Source: Calliopum simillimum (taxonomy: Eukaryota > Arthropoda > Insecta > Diptera > Lauxaniidae). Taken from it: 64,000 bases of DNA. Position numbers and translations under genes: made by a program. The stretch lies in the NCBI GenBank assembly GCA_951812925.1, contig OX638370.1:32607948-32671947 (forward strand), given 5' to 3'. Shown piece by piece: positions 1-12,284 of the stretch; within the stretch, counting starts at the first letter, position 1, and the number at the start of each line of letters is the position of its first letter. Below the pieces are notes generated by a model, which made no database searches, was not told the DNA's origin, and saw only the letters and a program-made list of their open reading frames with translations.

Positions 1-671
1 GAACGAATTAACTTTTTGAAAAAAGTTCATAAAATGCTTTAACTTAATACCTTATGAAGAAGATCTGTTAGGAATTTTCAGTTTGCATTTTTAGACTCCA
101 TAAAATTTCTTTCTTTCTTTCTGCATACTCAGTTTATGGATTCATATTTTCAAATTTATAACATTTTGGGCCTGCCGTTCGGGGTCATAAAATAAGAAAA
201 GATACAGCTACGATTTTAAGGCCAACGACATTTTGCCGAACTCTAATAACTTAAGACAACCTCATTTCCAGAATTTTTCTCGATAAGTATAATGGGAATT
301 TTTTGAAAACCTAAAGAAACTCATTTTCATGCCCAAAATTAAATTTCATATTTTTTCTTGCTGTAACAATTTTTCGGCCCCTCTCATGTTCAGAACTAAT
401 TTGTACATGTTGTCTTATAAAATAATTTTGGCTTGGCACCACTCGTTAGGCTCCCCGATTCGTCATCAACTTGAGAGCGCTTTGTTGGCTCCAAATCACA
501 GTTCTTGCCCCAGAGTGCATTATTTGCTCAGATGCGCTCTTTAACCTCGTGAGCGCCTTTTATACTGAAGAGGTTTTTTTGGCTCAAGAGTACTCGTATA
601 GCTAGGAGCATGTTTCTTGATCGAAAACACTCTTTCAATTAGTTACATAGCTAATGACATTCGAAATAATA
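1..671. other. AT-rich intergenic DNA, no gene seen
   Basis: No open frame with a recognisable domain and no clear repeat. The 71-codon frame at 329-544 has no family signature and is treated as chance. Confidence 0.5.
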
Positions 672-1243
672 TTTCATATAATATTACACAGTCCTGCGAT
701 GAAAAAAAGTATGAGATCAGAGTAGGTGATTTTTATTGATTTTTTCTTGCTGAATCCGAATATGACATCCGATTTGCTCCATCACGTCTGAGATCCGAGT
801 TATCCTTAATTTAAAGTACAGAAAACGCTATTTTCAAACATATGGCGTACATCCTTAAAGAAGTCTAGTTCACTTTTGACAGCCGCATTGAATAGTCTTC
901 TTTAAAGCGAACTTTTAACTTTTCCAATTGGATCATTAGTTTCCGAGATATCATCCATTTCATATAATATTACACAGTCCTGCGATGAAGAAAAGTATGA
1001 GATCAGAGTAGGTGATTTTTATTGATTTTTTCTTGCTGAATCCGAATATGACATCCGATTTGCTCCATCACGTCTGAGATCCGAGTTATTCTTAATTTAA
1101 AGTACAGAAAACGCTATTTTCAAACATATGGCGTACATCCTTAAAGAAGTCTAGTTCACTTTTGACAGCCGCATTGAATAGTCTTCTTTAAAGCGAACTT
1201 TTAACTTTTCCAATTGGATCATTAGTTTCCGAGATATCATCCA
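672..1243. repeat. Tandem duplication, two 286-bp units
   Basis: Units 672-957 and 958-1243 are nearly identical by eye; they differ at a few positions, for example gatgaaaaaaag versus gatgaagaaaag and gttatcc versus gttattc. The exact 286-bp register and the low divergence suggest a recent unequal event. Each unit contains the phrase gctgaatccgaatatg, which recurs in the hairpin at 51.04-51.27 kb. Confidence 0.9.
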
Positions 1244-1305
1244 TTGAAGTATAAGTATACAAATTGAATATAGTCCTTTACAGGGATTAGCGATACCTTT
1301 ACTTC

Positions 1306-1600
1306 AATCGATGATATCTCGGAAACTAATGTTTCAATTGGAAAAATTATTAGAATTACACTTTAAAGAAGAAGCTCATTGCTATTCACTGCCGATGTCA
1401 ATAGTGAACTAGACTACTTTCAAGATCTACGCCATATGTCTGAAAATAGCGTTTCTTGCACTTTAAATCAAGGATAGCTCGGATCTCAGACGTGATGGTA
1501 GAAATCGGAGGTCATATTCGGATTCAGCGATCAAAAATCTATAAAAATCATCTACTCTCATTTCATACATTTTTAACTTTTTCAAAAACGCAGGATTGTG
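1306..1600. repeat. Inverted third copy of the 286-bp unit
   Basis: The reverse complement of this stretch matches the 286-bp unit from its gatatcatccat end back to its cctgcg end, with more mismatches than the two direct units have between themselves. With the spacer 1246-1305 it makes a foldback of roughly 290-bp arms. The likely history is an inverted-repeat element whose left arm was later tandemly duplicated. Confidence 0.85.
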
Positions 1601-1879
1601 TTATTCATAAAATTATTCATATCGTTGCTGATGTTTGAAATTTAAAATGAAAAGTTAAGAGAGCGGAAGAGTGCGAGAGAGCTTAATATCATTTTAACAT
1701 TTTTTTCTTTTTAGAAGAAAAATAGATTAGTTTTCGTGAAGAAATGAATAAAAGAAACAATTTTCGAAATAACAAAACAAAAATAGTTGGGTCATTCCAT
1801 ATCAAAACGGAAAATGAGAAAAATTTACATGCTAATCGCTTTGGTTCAGATTTGAAAGAAAAATTTCTTCATGTAGTTT

Positions 1880-1985
1880 TAAGGTGTAAAAATGACGTCA
1901 CAATGTGGAGAAAGAGATTTTGAAAATGTTACAGATTGTGGCAAAGGGTCAAAAAATCTTGAAATTCGTGTGACGTACCTAAGGA
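1880..1985 (-). repeat. Divergent fragment of the 26.6-30.3 kb TIR family
   Basis: The reverse complement begins cttaggtacgtcacacgaa and continues to agattttttgaccc and a cacat..tgacgtca segment. This parallels the left end of the TIR element at 26566, which reads gcgtcacacgaattttacg then agcccctcccttgcc and a cacactctgtcaca segment. It is short and divergent. Confidence 0.5.
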
Positions 1986-2342
1986 ATATATAAACTCCTC
2001 CAAAAAATGTTTTATGGTAAGGCTCGTAGTTTTGTTTTTGTTTTTTTTGTCTTTGAAGTCTTTATCCATCCACTCCCGAACAGATTTCCAACCAGTTATT
2101 TGCTTAAAACACTAAATAAATATGACAAACACCTCTTTCCGATTTTTTTTTTTAATTAATATTTTTATATTAGGTACTTCTAAAGAAATATTTTCTTTGC
2201 AAATTTAAATTTACTCGTAATTAAATGTTAATAACGGTAATTTTTCTCTTATTTTTCCAGGTACGTACATACATAGTTTCTTCTATTGGTAATGTAATAA
2301 TTATTTTTTAACCATAAGATTTATCCTTTTTATCTGATATAT

Positions 2343-2376
2343 GGCATCCCATAATTCACGAAAGATTTGAATTAAA
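2343..2376 (+). repeat. TIR fragment of the Tc1/mariner-like relic family
   Basis: Reads catcccataattcacgaaag followed by atttgaatt. This matches the left terminus of the relic at 38.5 kb (gttccataattcacggaagg then tttgaatt). Only the end is recognisable here. Confidence 0.6.
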
Positions 2377-4537
2377 TCAAAACTAAAATTTTTTTTTTCA
2401 ATAACATTTTTTTTTAATTGGAACATAGAGAACATAAGACAAAGCTATGTATGAAATAGCACCTCTACCGCTTAGCTGGCAAATACGCAATCTTTTCTCG
2501 AAACTTTGAATCTCCACCAACAATTAATTTTTGCTAACCCTAGACTGGCAGCTGTCAAACAGTTTTCTATTTTTGGTTGGCAACACTGTGCAGTATTATG
2601 GATTGCCCATTATTTTGTTCTTTCACAAATAAAATAATTTTATATTAGAGTTTCCTCTTTAAAGATAGTATTCTCAACCATTTTTTTTTATTACTATCCA
2701 TTTAACATAAGTAATTTTTTTATATTCCAAGCCCGTCGCCTTAATTGACATTTTGCTTTACCGCATTAAAGGTGACCATGCGGCAAATATGAAGACTTAT
2801 AGGAAATTAAACTCAAGATGATCTAAAAAACATCTACCATAAAAATATCAAATATGTTTTACACTTTTTCAAATTTGCCAGAAAGTTAAAAATTCCTTGA
2901 GCATTTTCTAAATATATTTTCGTTAAACTATTTTTGTTAGCCTGGCAACCATAACAAGCATAAACGTATGTCCTGTTTGTGTGTGAAACTACTTTTGTCG
3001 CTATAATTTGCTGCTGAGGCTGTAAAGACTCAACGTTTTAAGTGTTTGTGCAAATGTAAGCCTATTTGTATGTTGTGTCTTTGTATGTGTGTATAACATG
3101 AGTGGCAAATTGTTGATGTCCATTTAGTGTAATTATGTCTCGTCCATGTCCTCGTTGGCAATGGCAGCATCAATGGTTGGTAGGTGGCAACAAATGACAA
3201 TGACGCGTCGATGATGTTGTTGCTGGTGTTGCGACGGCTAATGATGATGTTAAAGCCATACGAGGCCATGTTGGCCATAACATTGGCTTTGCATTGCGTT
3301 GCGAAATGCAATCATGAGGCAAGTGCAGTTAATGTGTGTGAGGAGTGGTGGGTGATGCCAAAGTTTTTGTTGCTGTTAATGGACCCTAATAGCTTAAGCT
3401 TTTTGCAAGGTAATTAAATGCTTTGATATACATACAAATTTGTTAAAATTTTATTTGGGACGATGCACATGTAATTAAAAGCTCATGTGACATAAACTGT
3501 TGAAAATCTTTACTCATGCGATATTTATTTAAGAAACTGTTCGATAACGCTTTTATTTAACTAATATGTAAAGAATTTTCTTACTTTTTTCCCCAATTTT
3601 TATTGTTCCAAAATAGCTATAAAATTAGTACTACAACTCATAGAGCAAAAATCAGTTAACATAAAAGTTAATAAAACTGCCTATTTGTAGATGTTATCGA
3701 CATTCTACCACAAAAAAACAAAACGTATAAACACGCACAAATACGTAACACTTGAACCAAATCATTACTCAATTAATTTATCAAATTTCCCAAAACAAAA
3801 AACCAACTTGTTCAGCAAAAAATAAAACCAAAATAATTTACCTTAATCTAAAGTCAAAATACTCAATCAACTCAAATAAAAACGAGGTCAAAATAAGTTG
3901 GCCAAATTAAAAGAACAATAGCTAATGCTTTCAATTACACATCAGACTCATTGTCGGTGAGTAAATATTTTATCAAAGTATCGAATAGAAGTATGTATCA
4001 TGTTTAGTAAATATCTATCATCAGTATCTAAAATTTCTATAATGCTTGTTTCATTGATAAATTTGAGTCAAGTTTACTTTCGTGACACCTTTTATGAAGC
4101 TTTTAAATTTAAGGAAATAAAATCAAAAATTGCCGCTCTGATCTAGTTTTGAGGATATAGCTATTGTAAGATCCGGATATAGCTCTAAAAAAAAACAGAC
4201 ATAAGTTAAAAAACCCTAAAAAATTTAGGCAACAAATCTCAAAATATTCAATTATTACCAATAGAAATAATTGAGGTAATTTACTACTGTTTCGAAATTT
4301 AGGTTTAAATTTCTGCGTCAATCGCGTGATTTACCAATAATCATTTTCTGCTAAGATTTATTTTAAATCTTAAGTATAATAAATATCATCACGGGTACCA
4401 ATTTCGTATATTTTCATATACGTGACACCCCTCAACTTTGACAATTAGCATCAGATGTCATTAAAAACAAAGCAAATGGAAGATAAATATTAAGAAAGAA
4501 AGCTAAAAAAAGCTTTCATTTTCCCTCTTATGACATT

Positions 4538-6104
4538 TTGTATGTATTCTCTTTTAACTCCTAGGAGGAGCATAGGCCCAATATGAAATATCTCCATTCG
4601 TCGCAATCCCTTGCGATGACTTTGATCTCTTGCCACGATTTTCCCGATTCTTGGATTTCCTTTTACAGCGACCTTTTCCAGTTGGTTTTGTGTCTACCAC
4701 GTGTTCTACTGCCTTATGGATTCCAATCAAGAGCCTGGCGACAAACTTCGCTGTGTGGTTTCCGGAGAGTGTGACCAATCCATCCCCATTTGCGCAGCTT
4801 GACTTCGTTTGCTATAGCTCTCTGATTGCTTTTTTGATGTAGCTCGGCATTCGATACAGTGCGAGGCCACCAAATCTTTAGTATACTTCTTAAGCATTTA
4901 GACTTCACAAATGCCCACTCTCGTTTTAGTGGATATAAAGGCCCTTTATTAAAGGGTGAAGACCATATTTTGTTCAGTTGAGCAAACGCACCTTTTGCTT
5001 TTGCTATTCTTGAGTTGATATCCTCTTTTGCTCCACCATCCATGGAGATAATGCTGCCTAAATACGTGAAGCTATCGACGTTTTCGATGTCATCACTGCC
5101 AGCTCTAAACGCGATGTCATTCCTGTTTGCGTTTAACTTCATGCTTTTAGCCTTGGATACGTTGATTTTTAGGCCGGCCTTTTGTGATTCCAAGACAAGG
5201 TCTTCATTTTTGGTTTGCATATCTGAATGTTTGGACGATAAGAGGCATATGTCGTCAGAGTAGTCGAGATCTTCCAGATGTTCGGTAAAGTTCCATTGGA
5301 TACCCCTTTTGGCCTTATTAAGAGCTTTATCTAGGATATCATCAAGAACGATAAGGAATAGTGATGGTGATAGTAGACACCCCTGCCGTACGCCTGAATT
5401 AGTGGTGAATGTCGGTGACAAAAACCCACTGTGTAACACACTGCATTTAAAGCCTTCATATTGTGCACGTACTAAGTTTATGGCCTTTGCGGCAATACCA
5501 CTTCGTTGCAGTGGAACCCAGATGTTTTCTCGGGAGACACTGTCGAAGGCAGTGCTATAGTCTACGAAGATAAGTTGAAGTGCAGCACGCCACTTGCATG
5601 ATTGTTCCACAATTATTCTGAGCGTGTTGATTTGATCCACGCATGATCGGTTTCGCCGGAATCCTGCTTGCTGCTTTCGAGTGGCCGAATCAAGTTTTTC
5701 GTTTACCCTGTTTAGAAGCACTTTCGTCAGTACTTTTGATGGTACTGAGAGCAAGGTAATGCCTCTATAGTTTCGGCACTAGCTTAGGTCACCTTTTTTC
5801 GGTAGTTTGACTAACATGCCATGTAGCCAATCTTTTGGCAAACGCTCTTCGCTCCAGATTTTGGTGAGCAGAGGATGGAGAGTTTTAGCTGATGTTATGG
5901 GGCATACCTTTAGAAGTTTAGCTGTTATTTGATCTATACCAGCTTTCCATCTCTTTAGTTGTTCGTCCGCGGATGTTAAGAGATTTCCATTTTTGTCTTT
6001 GATAGGGCGGCTCTGTTGGAGTTTTCTGCCAGATAATCTGCGGGTGATATCGTAAAGCTGCCTGAGACTTTGAGCATTTGCAGCGCTTTCGGCTAGGATT
6101 TTAC
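4538..6104 (-). pseudogene. RTE-like non-LTR retrotransposon fragment, broken reverse transcriptase
   Basis: The minus strand encodes part of a reverse transcriptase (346-codon frame at 5754-4714) nearly identical to the longer copy at 26.9-29.6 kb. Known RT landmarks are visible: KQQAGFRRNRSC, FVDYSTAFDSV, SGVRQGCLLSP, and YSDD in place of the usual YADD near 5250. Breaks seen against the longer copy are: a stop replacing Glu at about 5780; a deletion of roughly 165 bp near 5942; loss of about 95 bp near 4895; a small insertion near 4935; and a frame change before the C-terminus. The 3' end at 4538 keeps the family sequence next to a short tgtatgtat tail. The 5' end is truncated at about 6104. 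It is not functional. Confidence 0.92.
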
Positions 6105-7353
6105 GACGGATTAAACCTCCGGTGAAAACGTAGTATTACTTTTCACTGTTACTGTTTTTACAATTGCATAGTAATATATTAGATAAGATCCCGTACATAG
6201 ATCAGTGTGATAGCTAATATGTATCAACATTAGCACAAATACATATCTATGCTTCACTTTCTATACTGCTAAGTAAATTCGTATCCTTAACAGTTTATTT
6301 TTTATCTGTTCGTATCTACATTTAAGAGTATGTATACCTCGATACTAGGGATGTCACTTTGGGATCTCGGTATCGTGAAATTTCGGGACCCTGGCTTTTT
6401 TCCATCCCCAAAAATCACGGGATTGGTCACGATGTATCACGGGATTTCCTGGATTTTTTAGTAAACTCAAACATATTTTCAAAACAAGTTATCCATGTCG
6501 TCAAGCACCGTGTAATCATGTTATATTGAATGGATTGAAAATCTTTTTGTCCAGGTTATTAGAGGAATAGTCTTATTCTGAAAAATGGCGAAAATATCAA
6601 CAATAAACAAGTTACAGAAGAACCAAATGATTTAAAAGAAAATTTGCAAAGATACCCGTCTCGGGATCTCGGATTGTGTTTCAAAATCCTGAAAATCCTG
6701 AAATCAGTGAAAACCCGAAAATTGACATCCCTACTCCGTACTGACAGATGATATACATATGTCTTTTCGTACTTGTATAACTATATAAAAGGAAGCCATG
6801 GTCTTTTTTCATTCGAAAGTCAATAGTATCAATAAAATATCGTCAAATTTTTGATACCATCCCCTACTTCAACATATAAGGCCTATTTTCGATTTACAAC
6901 AAAAATATTAGTTCTGCTAGCACAATACCAACAGATCCCCTATAAGAATTTGATTACAATAAAAACGATATTTGATTGATTGATTGATTGATTGACTATG
7001 TTGTATGTAGTACGATGAAATTTATTACAATTCAATCATTCAATGGAAATGGGGCTTTCATTTAACAATAAAGTTTGCTTTAGTTGTATATACGAGTACA
7101 CTAGCTGTTTTGTTGTTGTAAATGTATGCAAATACACATACATAATACATACACAAAGTTGTAAACATCGGCAATCATGTTGTTGCTGTTATACATTTGA
7201 AATGCAATACTTTTTTGTTTAGTTGGAATTTAATGGCAGTTTGGAGAGTGAATTTAATAGATTTTACAGCACGTGCTCAAAAACATTAAAAAAAAAAGCA
7301 GTTGGTAACGCGATGCTTAAATTACAATTTTTTATTTCGTCATAATTTACGCT
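6105..7353. other. AT-rich intergenic DNA with a GATT microsatellite
   Basis: No gene seen. A (gatt)n run lies at about 6970-6996. The stretch 6355-6735 repeats the phrase 'gggat..tcgg' and could be an old repeat, but no ends were found. Confidence 0.5.
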
Positions 7354-7361
7354 ATATACAT
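7354..7361. other. Target-site duplication, left copy (atatacat)
   Basis: Eight-base direct repeat matching 8644-8651 exactly and abutting the foldback element. Confidence 0.9.
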
Positions 7362-8643
7362 TAGGGCTGTTCAAAAAAAAAAAATTTTTCGAATTTCCAA
7401 GATATACTTTGGCATCACGATCTACATCATGTCAGAATATCCCAAAAAATTTTTCAGATTTTTAAATTCATATTTAAAGGTGGCTCAAAGCAGAAATATA
7501 TTTTTATTATTTTTTTTTTTAGCATTAATTATAAAATGTTGTCAAACAATTTGAAAAATTTGTTTTAGAGTAACTTAAAAACATTCATTTTGTTTGTTTT
7601 TTAATGAACTTTAAAACCTACGTTGTAATTTTGACAAAAAAAATTTTACACTTCTTAAAAAACGAAAAACTGCCCTAAGAAGGCGAAATTTTACGGTTTT
7701 TCAAAGAAAAAAGTCATCGTGCTTTAAACGAAATGAACATTTTTTAATTTACAAGATCTCATTCAAAAGAGCTCTTAAAAACCTTCAAGACAAGACATGT
7801 TAAGACTTTTTTGGGCCAGCAGGCTCGATGACATAACGTTTGAAACATAGTAATGCAGCCCTGTGAAAGGCAAAACGCTTTTTACTCAAGAGGGAGGCAT
7901 CTTACAAAAAAGTGCCCATGGCATAAAATGCTTAAAATCATCCAAGGAACAAGTGTAAATTGTTTTTTTTTTTTTTACTTAATTTTAAAAAAAAATTTTT
8001 TTTAACATCATTTTTAATAAACTTTTCAAAAAAAAAAAAAAAACAATTCACACTTGTTCCTTGGATGATTCTAAGCATTTTATGCCACGGGCACTTTTTT
8101 GTAAGATGCCTCCCTCTTGAGTAAAAAGCGTTTTGCCTTTCACAGGGCTGCATTACTATATTTCAAACGTTATGTCATCGAGCCTGCTGGCCCAAAAAAG
8201 CTTTAACATGTCTTGTCTTGAAGGTTTTTAAGAGCTCTTTTGAATGAGATCTTGTAAATTAAAAAATGTTCATTTCGTTTAAAGCACGATGACTTTTTTC
8301 TTTGAAAAACCGTAAAATTTCGCCATCTTAGGGCAGTTTTTCGTTTTTTAAGAAGTGTAAAATTTTTTTTTTCAAAATTACAACGTAAGTTTTAAAGTTC
8401 ATTAAAAAACAAACAAAATTAATGTTTTTAAGTTACTCTAAAACAAATTTTTCAAATTGTTTGACAACATTTTATAATTAATGCTAAAAAAAAAATAATA
8501 AAAATATATTTCTGCTTTGAGCCACCTTTAAATATGAATTTAAAAATCTGAAAAATTTTTTGGGATATTCTGACATGATGTAGATCGTGATGCCAAAGTA
8601 TATCTTGGAAATTCGAAAATTTTTTTTTTTTTGAACAGCCCTA
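7362..8643. mobile_element. hAT-like foldback element, 1282 bp
   Basis: Almost the whole element is one inverted repeat. The arm from 7362 (TAGGGCTGTTC) pairs with the arm ending at 8643 (GAACAGCCCTA); each is about 630 bp and they are near-identical by eye around a poly-T/poly-A centre near 8005. It is flanked by a perfect 8-bp direct repeat atatacat (7354-7361 and 8644-8651). An 8-bp TSD with a TAGGG-type terminus is characteristic of the hAT superfamily. No transposase is encoded, so it would depend on one elsewhere. The frames 8153-7938 and 8687-8484 are palindrome shadows. Confidence 0.92.
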
Positions 8644-8651
8644 ATATACAT
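8644..8651. other. Target-site duplication, right copy (atatacat)
   Basis: Eight-base direct repeat matching 7354-7361 exactly; it defines the hAT-like insertion. Confidence 0.9.
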
Positions 8652-9604
8652 GTTATTTTTCATAGGGTGGGCCAATAAGATTTTCACTATACATATACAA
8701 TTATTGCATTGAAATTATTTGATTTCTTAATTGTATAATAATGAATTTGTGATAATGGTAGGGTAGTTGTTTGTCAATCCAGAAGAAGCTTTTAGCGTTG
8801 AATCCGAATACGTGTTCAGAATTGGTCCAGAAGCTCTAGATTTTGAGATATTTGGGGTTAAAAACACGATCACGACTATTTTGATGTAAAATGCATAAAC
8901 CTTTTTTTTTTTGTACTTAACTTATCATTTAGTGTTTCTCTTTCTCCTCAAAACCAGCTCTTGACCAAGATCAGATTGGTAGATTTTGCTCTCCACTCTA
9001 ATATCAATATACCAGTTGGCCCACCCTTTAATTGCAAATTGTTGTATTTATTACAAAATTGTTAGAACTTTCTCTGTTAAATAATTTGCAAGGCCTAACA
9101 AATGTGTTTACATTTTGGATTTTGATTTTTGCCTAAAAGCAGTGAAAATTAAAAAATGTTTGAAGTTCTTGCAAAAGCTTCAAGCTTCATATGAGAAATT
9201 GCATCATTGATATTGACAGTTTAATTGACAGTGCGAGTGACGGCAATGTTAGAAATATTTAAAAAAATCTTTGAATTATTTTTAAAGCACAGTTTCCACA
9301 AAATGCTTCTTAAATGTATTTCTTTCTTATCCCAACAGAAAATTTTGATGCGCATCCCCAAGATGCAATAGCGATGCGCGTCCTTCTCGCATCTAAAGAG
9401 CTGATTTGTATGCTCATATTTTCTGCGCTATAGGTAGCGAGAGTGAAGCGCATCCAAAGAGCAATTTTTCAATTATAATAAATTTAGTAAAATAGAAAAA
9501 TAATTACATAAAAAAAAAATAATAGTCTGATGAGTCTTTGTGGCGAAAGACGTAAAATTTCAATTAAAATTAATTTTTAAAATATTTTTATTGTCATCGA
9601 AAAA
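8652..9604. other. Intergenic DNA, no gene
   Basis: AT-rich. The stretch 9340-9470 contains diverged pieces of the 36-bp repeat that is regular from 9605 (gatgcgcatcc, gcgatgcgcgtcc, gaagcgcatccaaagagc). Nothing else was recognised. Confidence 0.5.
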
Positions 9605-9712
9605 GCATCCAAAGAGCATTTCTGAATACGAGAGCGATGCGCATCTAAACAACATTTTTGGATGCGAGAGCGATGCGCATCCAAAGAGCATATCTGATAG
9701 CGAGAACGAAGC
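9605..9712 (+). repeat. 36-bp (12-codon) minisatellite, three units
   Basis: Units 9605-9640, 9641-9676 and 9677-9712 each begin gcatc and end cga(t/a)gc. Because 36 is a multiple of three, all six frames stay open across the array. The 75-codon frame at 9540-9767 therefore contains a 12-residue repeat (SISEYESDAHLN-like). More diverged half-units lie upstream. I see no other evidence that it is translated. Confidence 0.85.
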
Positions 9713-9907
9713 GCTTCCTTCCAATGACATGCCAATGTTAATTTCAGCGCTTTTGGATGTGCATTAGAGCTGCCGTTTGTCTGGGGCAGCATTACTCTCT
9801 TTCCATTAGCCTTTGTTTTTACTTTCTTGGTATTAATAACAAGTTAAAGTTCGGAAATAGAGAGTCCCAAACCGGAAAAAAATCCATCAACGGTCTATGT
9901 AATAATA

Positions 9908-11200
9908 CGTGGGCTGCTATATATATTTCTGGCCTAATAATGAAAATGCGAATATTTATCATCAAAAATGGTTTTATTGTTTTTCAAAGTATTCTCCAGC
10001 ATGATTTATACACTTTTGCATGCGCTCAAACCAATTGTCGAAGCACTTTTTCCACTCCGATTGAGACACCTCCAAAACATGGTTTTCGATCGCTTCAACA
10101 GCATCTTCTGGCGACGAAATGCGTTGACCACGCATTTTTTTCTTGATGTGCGGGAATAAAAAGAAGTCATTGGGTGCCAAATCAGGATGGTACTGCGGAT
10201 GACCCATCAATTCAACGTTTTGACCGGTCAAAAAGGCGCTGGTTTGAGCCGATGTGTGAGAGCTCGCATTGTCATGGTGAACAATGATTCGTCTTCTCTT
10301 GTTCATTTTTCGAATTTCTCCGAAGACTTCAGGCGAACAAATTGTGGTGTACCACTCAGAATTGACCGTCCTACGTTGCTCAAGTGGAATTGTCGCCACA
10401 TGGCCAGTTTTGCCGAAGAAACAGGCGACCATTTGTGTCGAAGTGCTTCTTCCACGAACATCTTTCGTTGGATTTGGCTCGTCTTCGAAGACCCACACGG
10501 TCGATTGCTGTTTTGTTTCGGACTCATATGCATAGATCCATGATTCGTCACCTATGACAATCTTATGAACATCTTTTGAATCACAGCGATCATATTTTTT
10601 CAACATTTCTTTGCACCAATCGACACAAGCCTTTTTTGAGCGATTGTCAAATTGAGTGGGATTTAACGAGAAAAAACCTTTTTTACGGCCAGGTGTTCAT
10701 GCAATATCGAATGTATGTTGGTGGGAGAAATGCCCAAGGATGCTTCTATCTAACGGTATGTTACATGACGATCTTGCATTATCAGTTCACGCACGGCATC
10801 AATGTTCTCTGGCACAACGGCCGTTTTTGGACGACCTTCACGGAATTCGTCTTTGAGCGAGCGTGGGCCACGATTGAATTCATTAAACCAGTTTTTCACA
10901 GTGCTAAAGGATAATGCTTTATCGCCATATAAAGATTTAAGTTCATCGATGCACTCTTGTCGTGATAATTCACGTCGACAGTTGTGAAAAATGATCGCAC
11001 GAAAATGTTCACGAGTTAATTCCATTTTTTTGCCAAATTGATTTTTTCAAGTCACTGTAAACAACACAAATGATGGTCGTATGTCAAAACGTTCTGACTA
11101 CGTTTATGCTAAAAAATATCAAACTTTCCAATGGAAATGTCAGATTGCACCTAGCAACAATAAGTGTTGCCTAGGCCTGAAATATATATAGCAGCCTACG
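9908..11200 (-). mobile_element. Full-length mariner transposon, 1293 bp
   Basis: Terminal inverted repeats of 27 bp with two mismatches: the left end begins CGTGGGCTGCTATATA at 9908, and the right end is its complement ending ..GCAGCCTACG at 11200. Both ends are flanked by the TA dinucleotide (9906-9907 and 11201-11202), the standard mariner target duplication. The length matches the 1.3 kb typical of mariner. The transposase is on the minus strand and broken, so this copy cannot move by itself. Confidence 0.95.
9974..11025 (-). pseudogene. mariner DD34D transposase, two stops and a frameshift
   Basis: Mariner transposase cuts and pastes the element at TA sites. The N-terminal helix-turn-helix part is the 91-codon frame 11025-10750, with motifs QECIDELKSLYG and VKNWFNEF. 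The catalytic part is the frame 10606-9974. In that frame Asp20 (VIGDESW), Asp112 (VHHDNASSH) and Asp147 (DLAPNDFFLF) form the D,D34D triad with exactly 34 residues between the last two. Between the frames the reading is interrupted by a TAG just after HVTYR, a TAA after VFSR, and a one-base deletion before the segment CVDWCKEM. All catalytic residues survive, so decay looks fairly recent. Subfamily is not determined. Confidence 0.93.
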
Positions 11201-11202
11201 TA

Positions 11203-12284
11203 TTTCAGCACAGAAAGTGAATAGAACACTTCCACCCAAAAGTTGGCCTCGAAAATCCACTAATTTTAATCTTTTTGCCTACTGCATGCTCTCGTAGGCT
11301 CTCCCTAAATAATAAGGCTATTTTCCTTTCATTCCCGAATTTAGTTGTTTTTAACGCTATTGTTCACTCCGCAGAAGGTTTCAGGGCTCATGTAAGTATT
11401 GAGTGCGCCGCCTCCCTTGGCATAATGTTAGGCGAACCACTGTTTAATGTTACTGCTAAAGCTTTGTCATTCACCAAAATGAATCATTACTATACCAAGA
11501 ATAAAATTGTTTGCCTTCTTTTAGGCGTTGTTTTCGCCGCTGCCGTATTTCAACACTTTTTTGTGAATAATTTTTTTCGGTTTCCCCCTGAGAATATTGA
11601 ATTTTATGTTGATTTTTATCGTCTGCCATAGGATAATTAGATGCAAACATGCGCTAGTGCCACTCTCACTTTAAGCGCGAATGTGTTCTTTTTGACTTTT
11701 AATGAAGTTAAGTAAAAGTTCTGTGAACTTGCGTTCGACCAAGTGGGGTTAAGTTTCTAAATATTTTTTTATTATATGTAGTTGTGCGGATTGTGTGTGT
11801 GTGTGTGGCTGCCTGTGTGTGTTAATGCAGTGTCATAATTTGCGTTGTAGTAAAAATTACCATAAATGCTAATTAGAAGGCGTTGCACTAAAAAGTGCTT
11901 TTGCTTGCTAGTTGGCGAAATATTTAAAAATTGTTGGTATTTTATATACACTAATAACATTAATGTTTTTGTGACCTTTTGGGTAAATTTTGTTCTATTA
12001 CACAAAAACAAAGTGTTTTTGAGTGCAAGTCAGGAGAAGCGCCGTCATCGGCTCCAATCATCATATATTTTTTTTTTTAACTATCCGACTCAAGATACTC
12101 TGCATTAAACAGACCATTTCAGCAAACTAAAAGTAGGGCTTTATAAACTCTAGTAAGTGGACATCTTCGGAAAAAAAACTTCTACAAAATGTCTCAGCTG
12201 CACAAGCCGCAAAAGACTATTTGAGATAATACCTATCATTGCACAGAGAAGTGGAAAACCCTGCAGGAGTAACGAAATCAAAAA
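11203..12284. other. Intergenic DNA, no supported gene
   Basis: A 118-codon frame at 11275-11631 has no domain that I recognise and typical AT-rich composition. A short (gt)n run lies near 11792-11825. Confidence 0.5.

Larger units (their letters stand above)
1601..4537. other. Intergenic DNA with two small repeat fragments
   Basis: AT-rich with no gene recognised. A fly-typical GC-richer patch at 3050-3400 gives short frames on both strands without domain signatures. It holds the fragments listed separately at about 1880-1985 and 2343-2376. Confidence 0.5.

Noticed and set aside
11275..11631. 118-codon plus-strand frame as a gene
   Set aside because: No domain, no splice or promoter context, composition like flanking DNA; adjacent to a mariner insertion.
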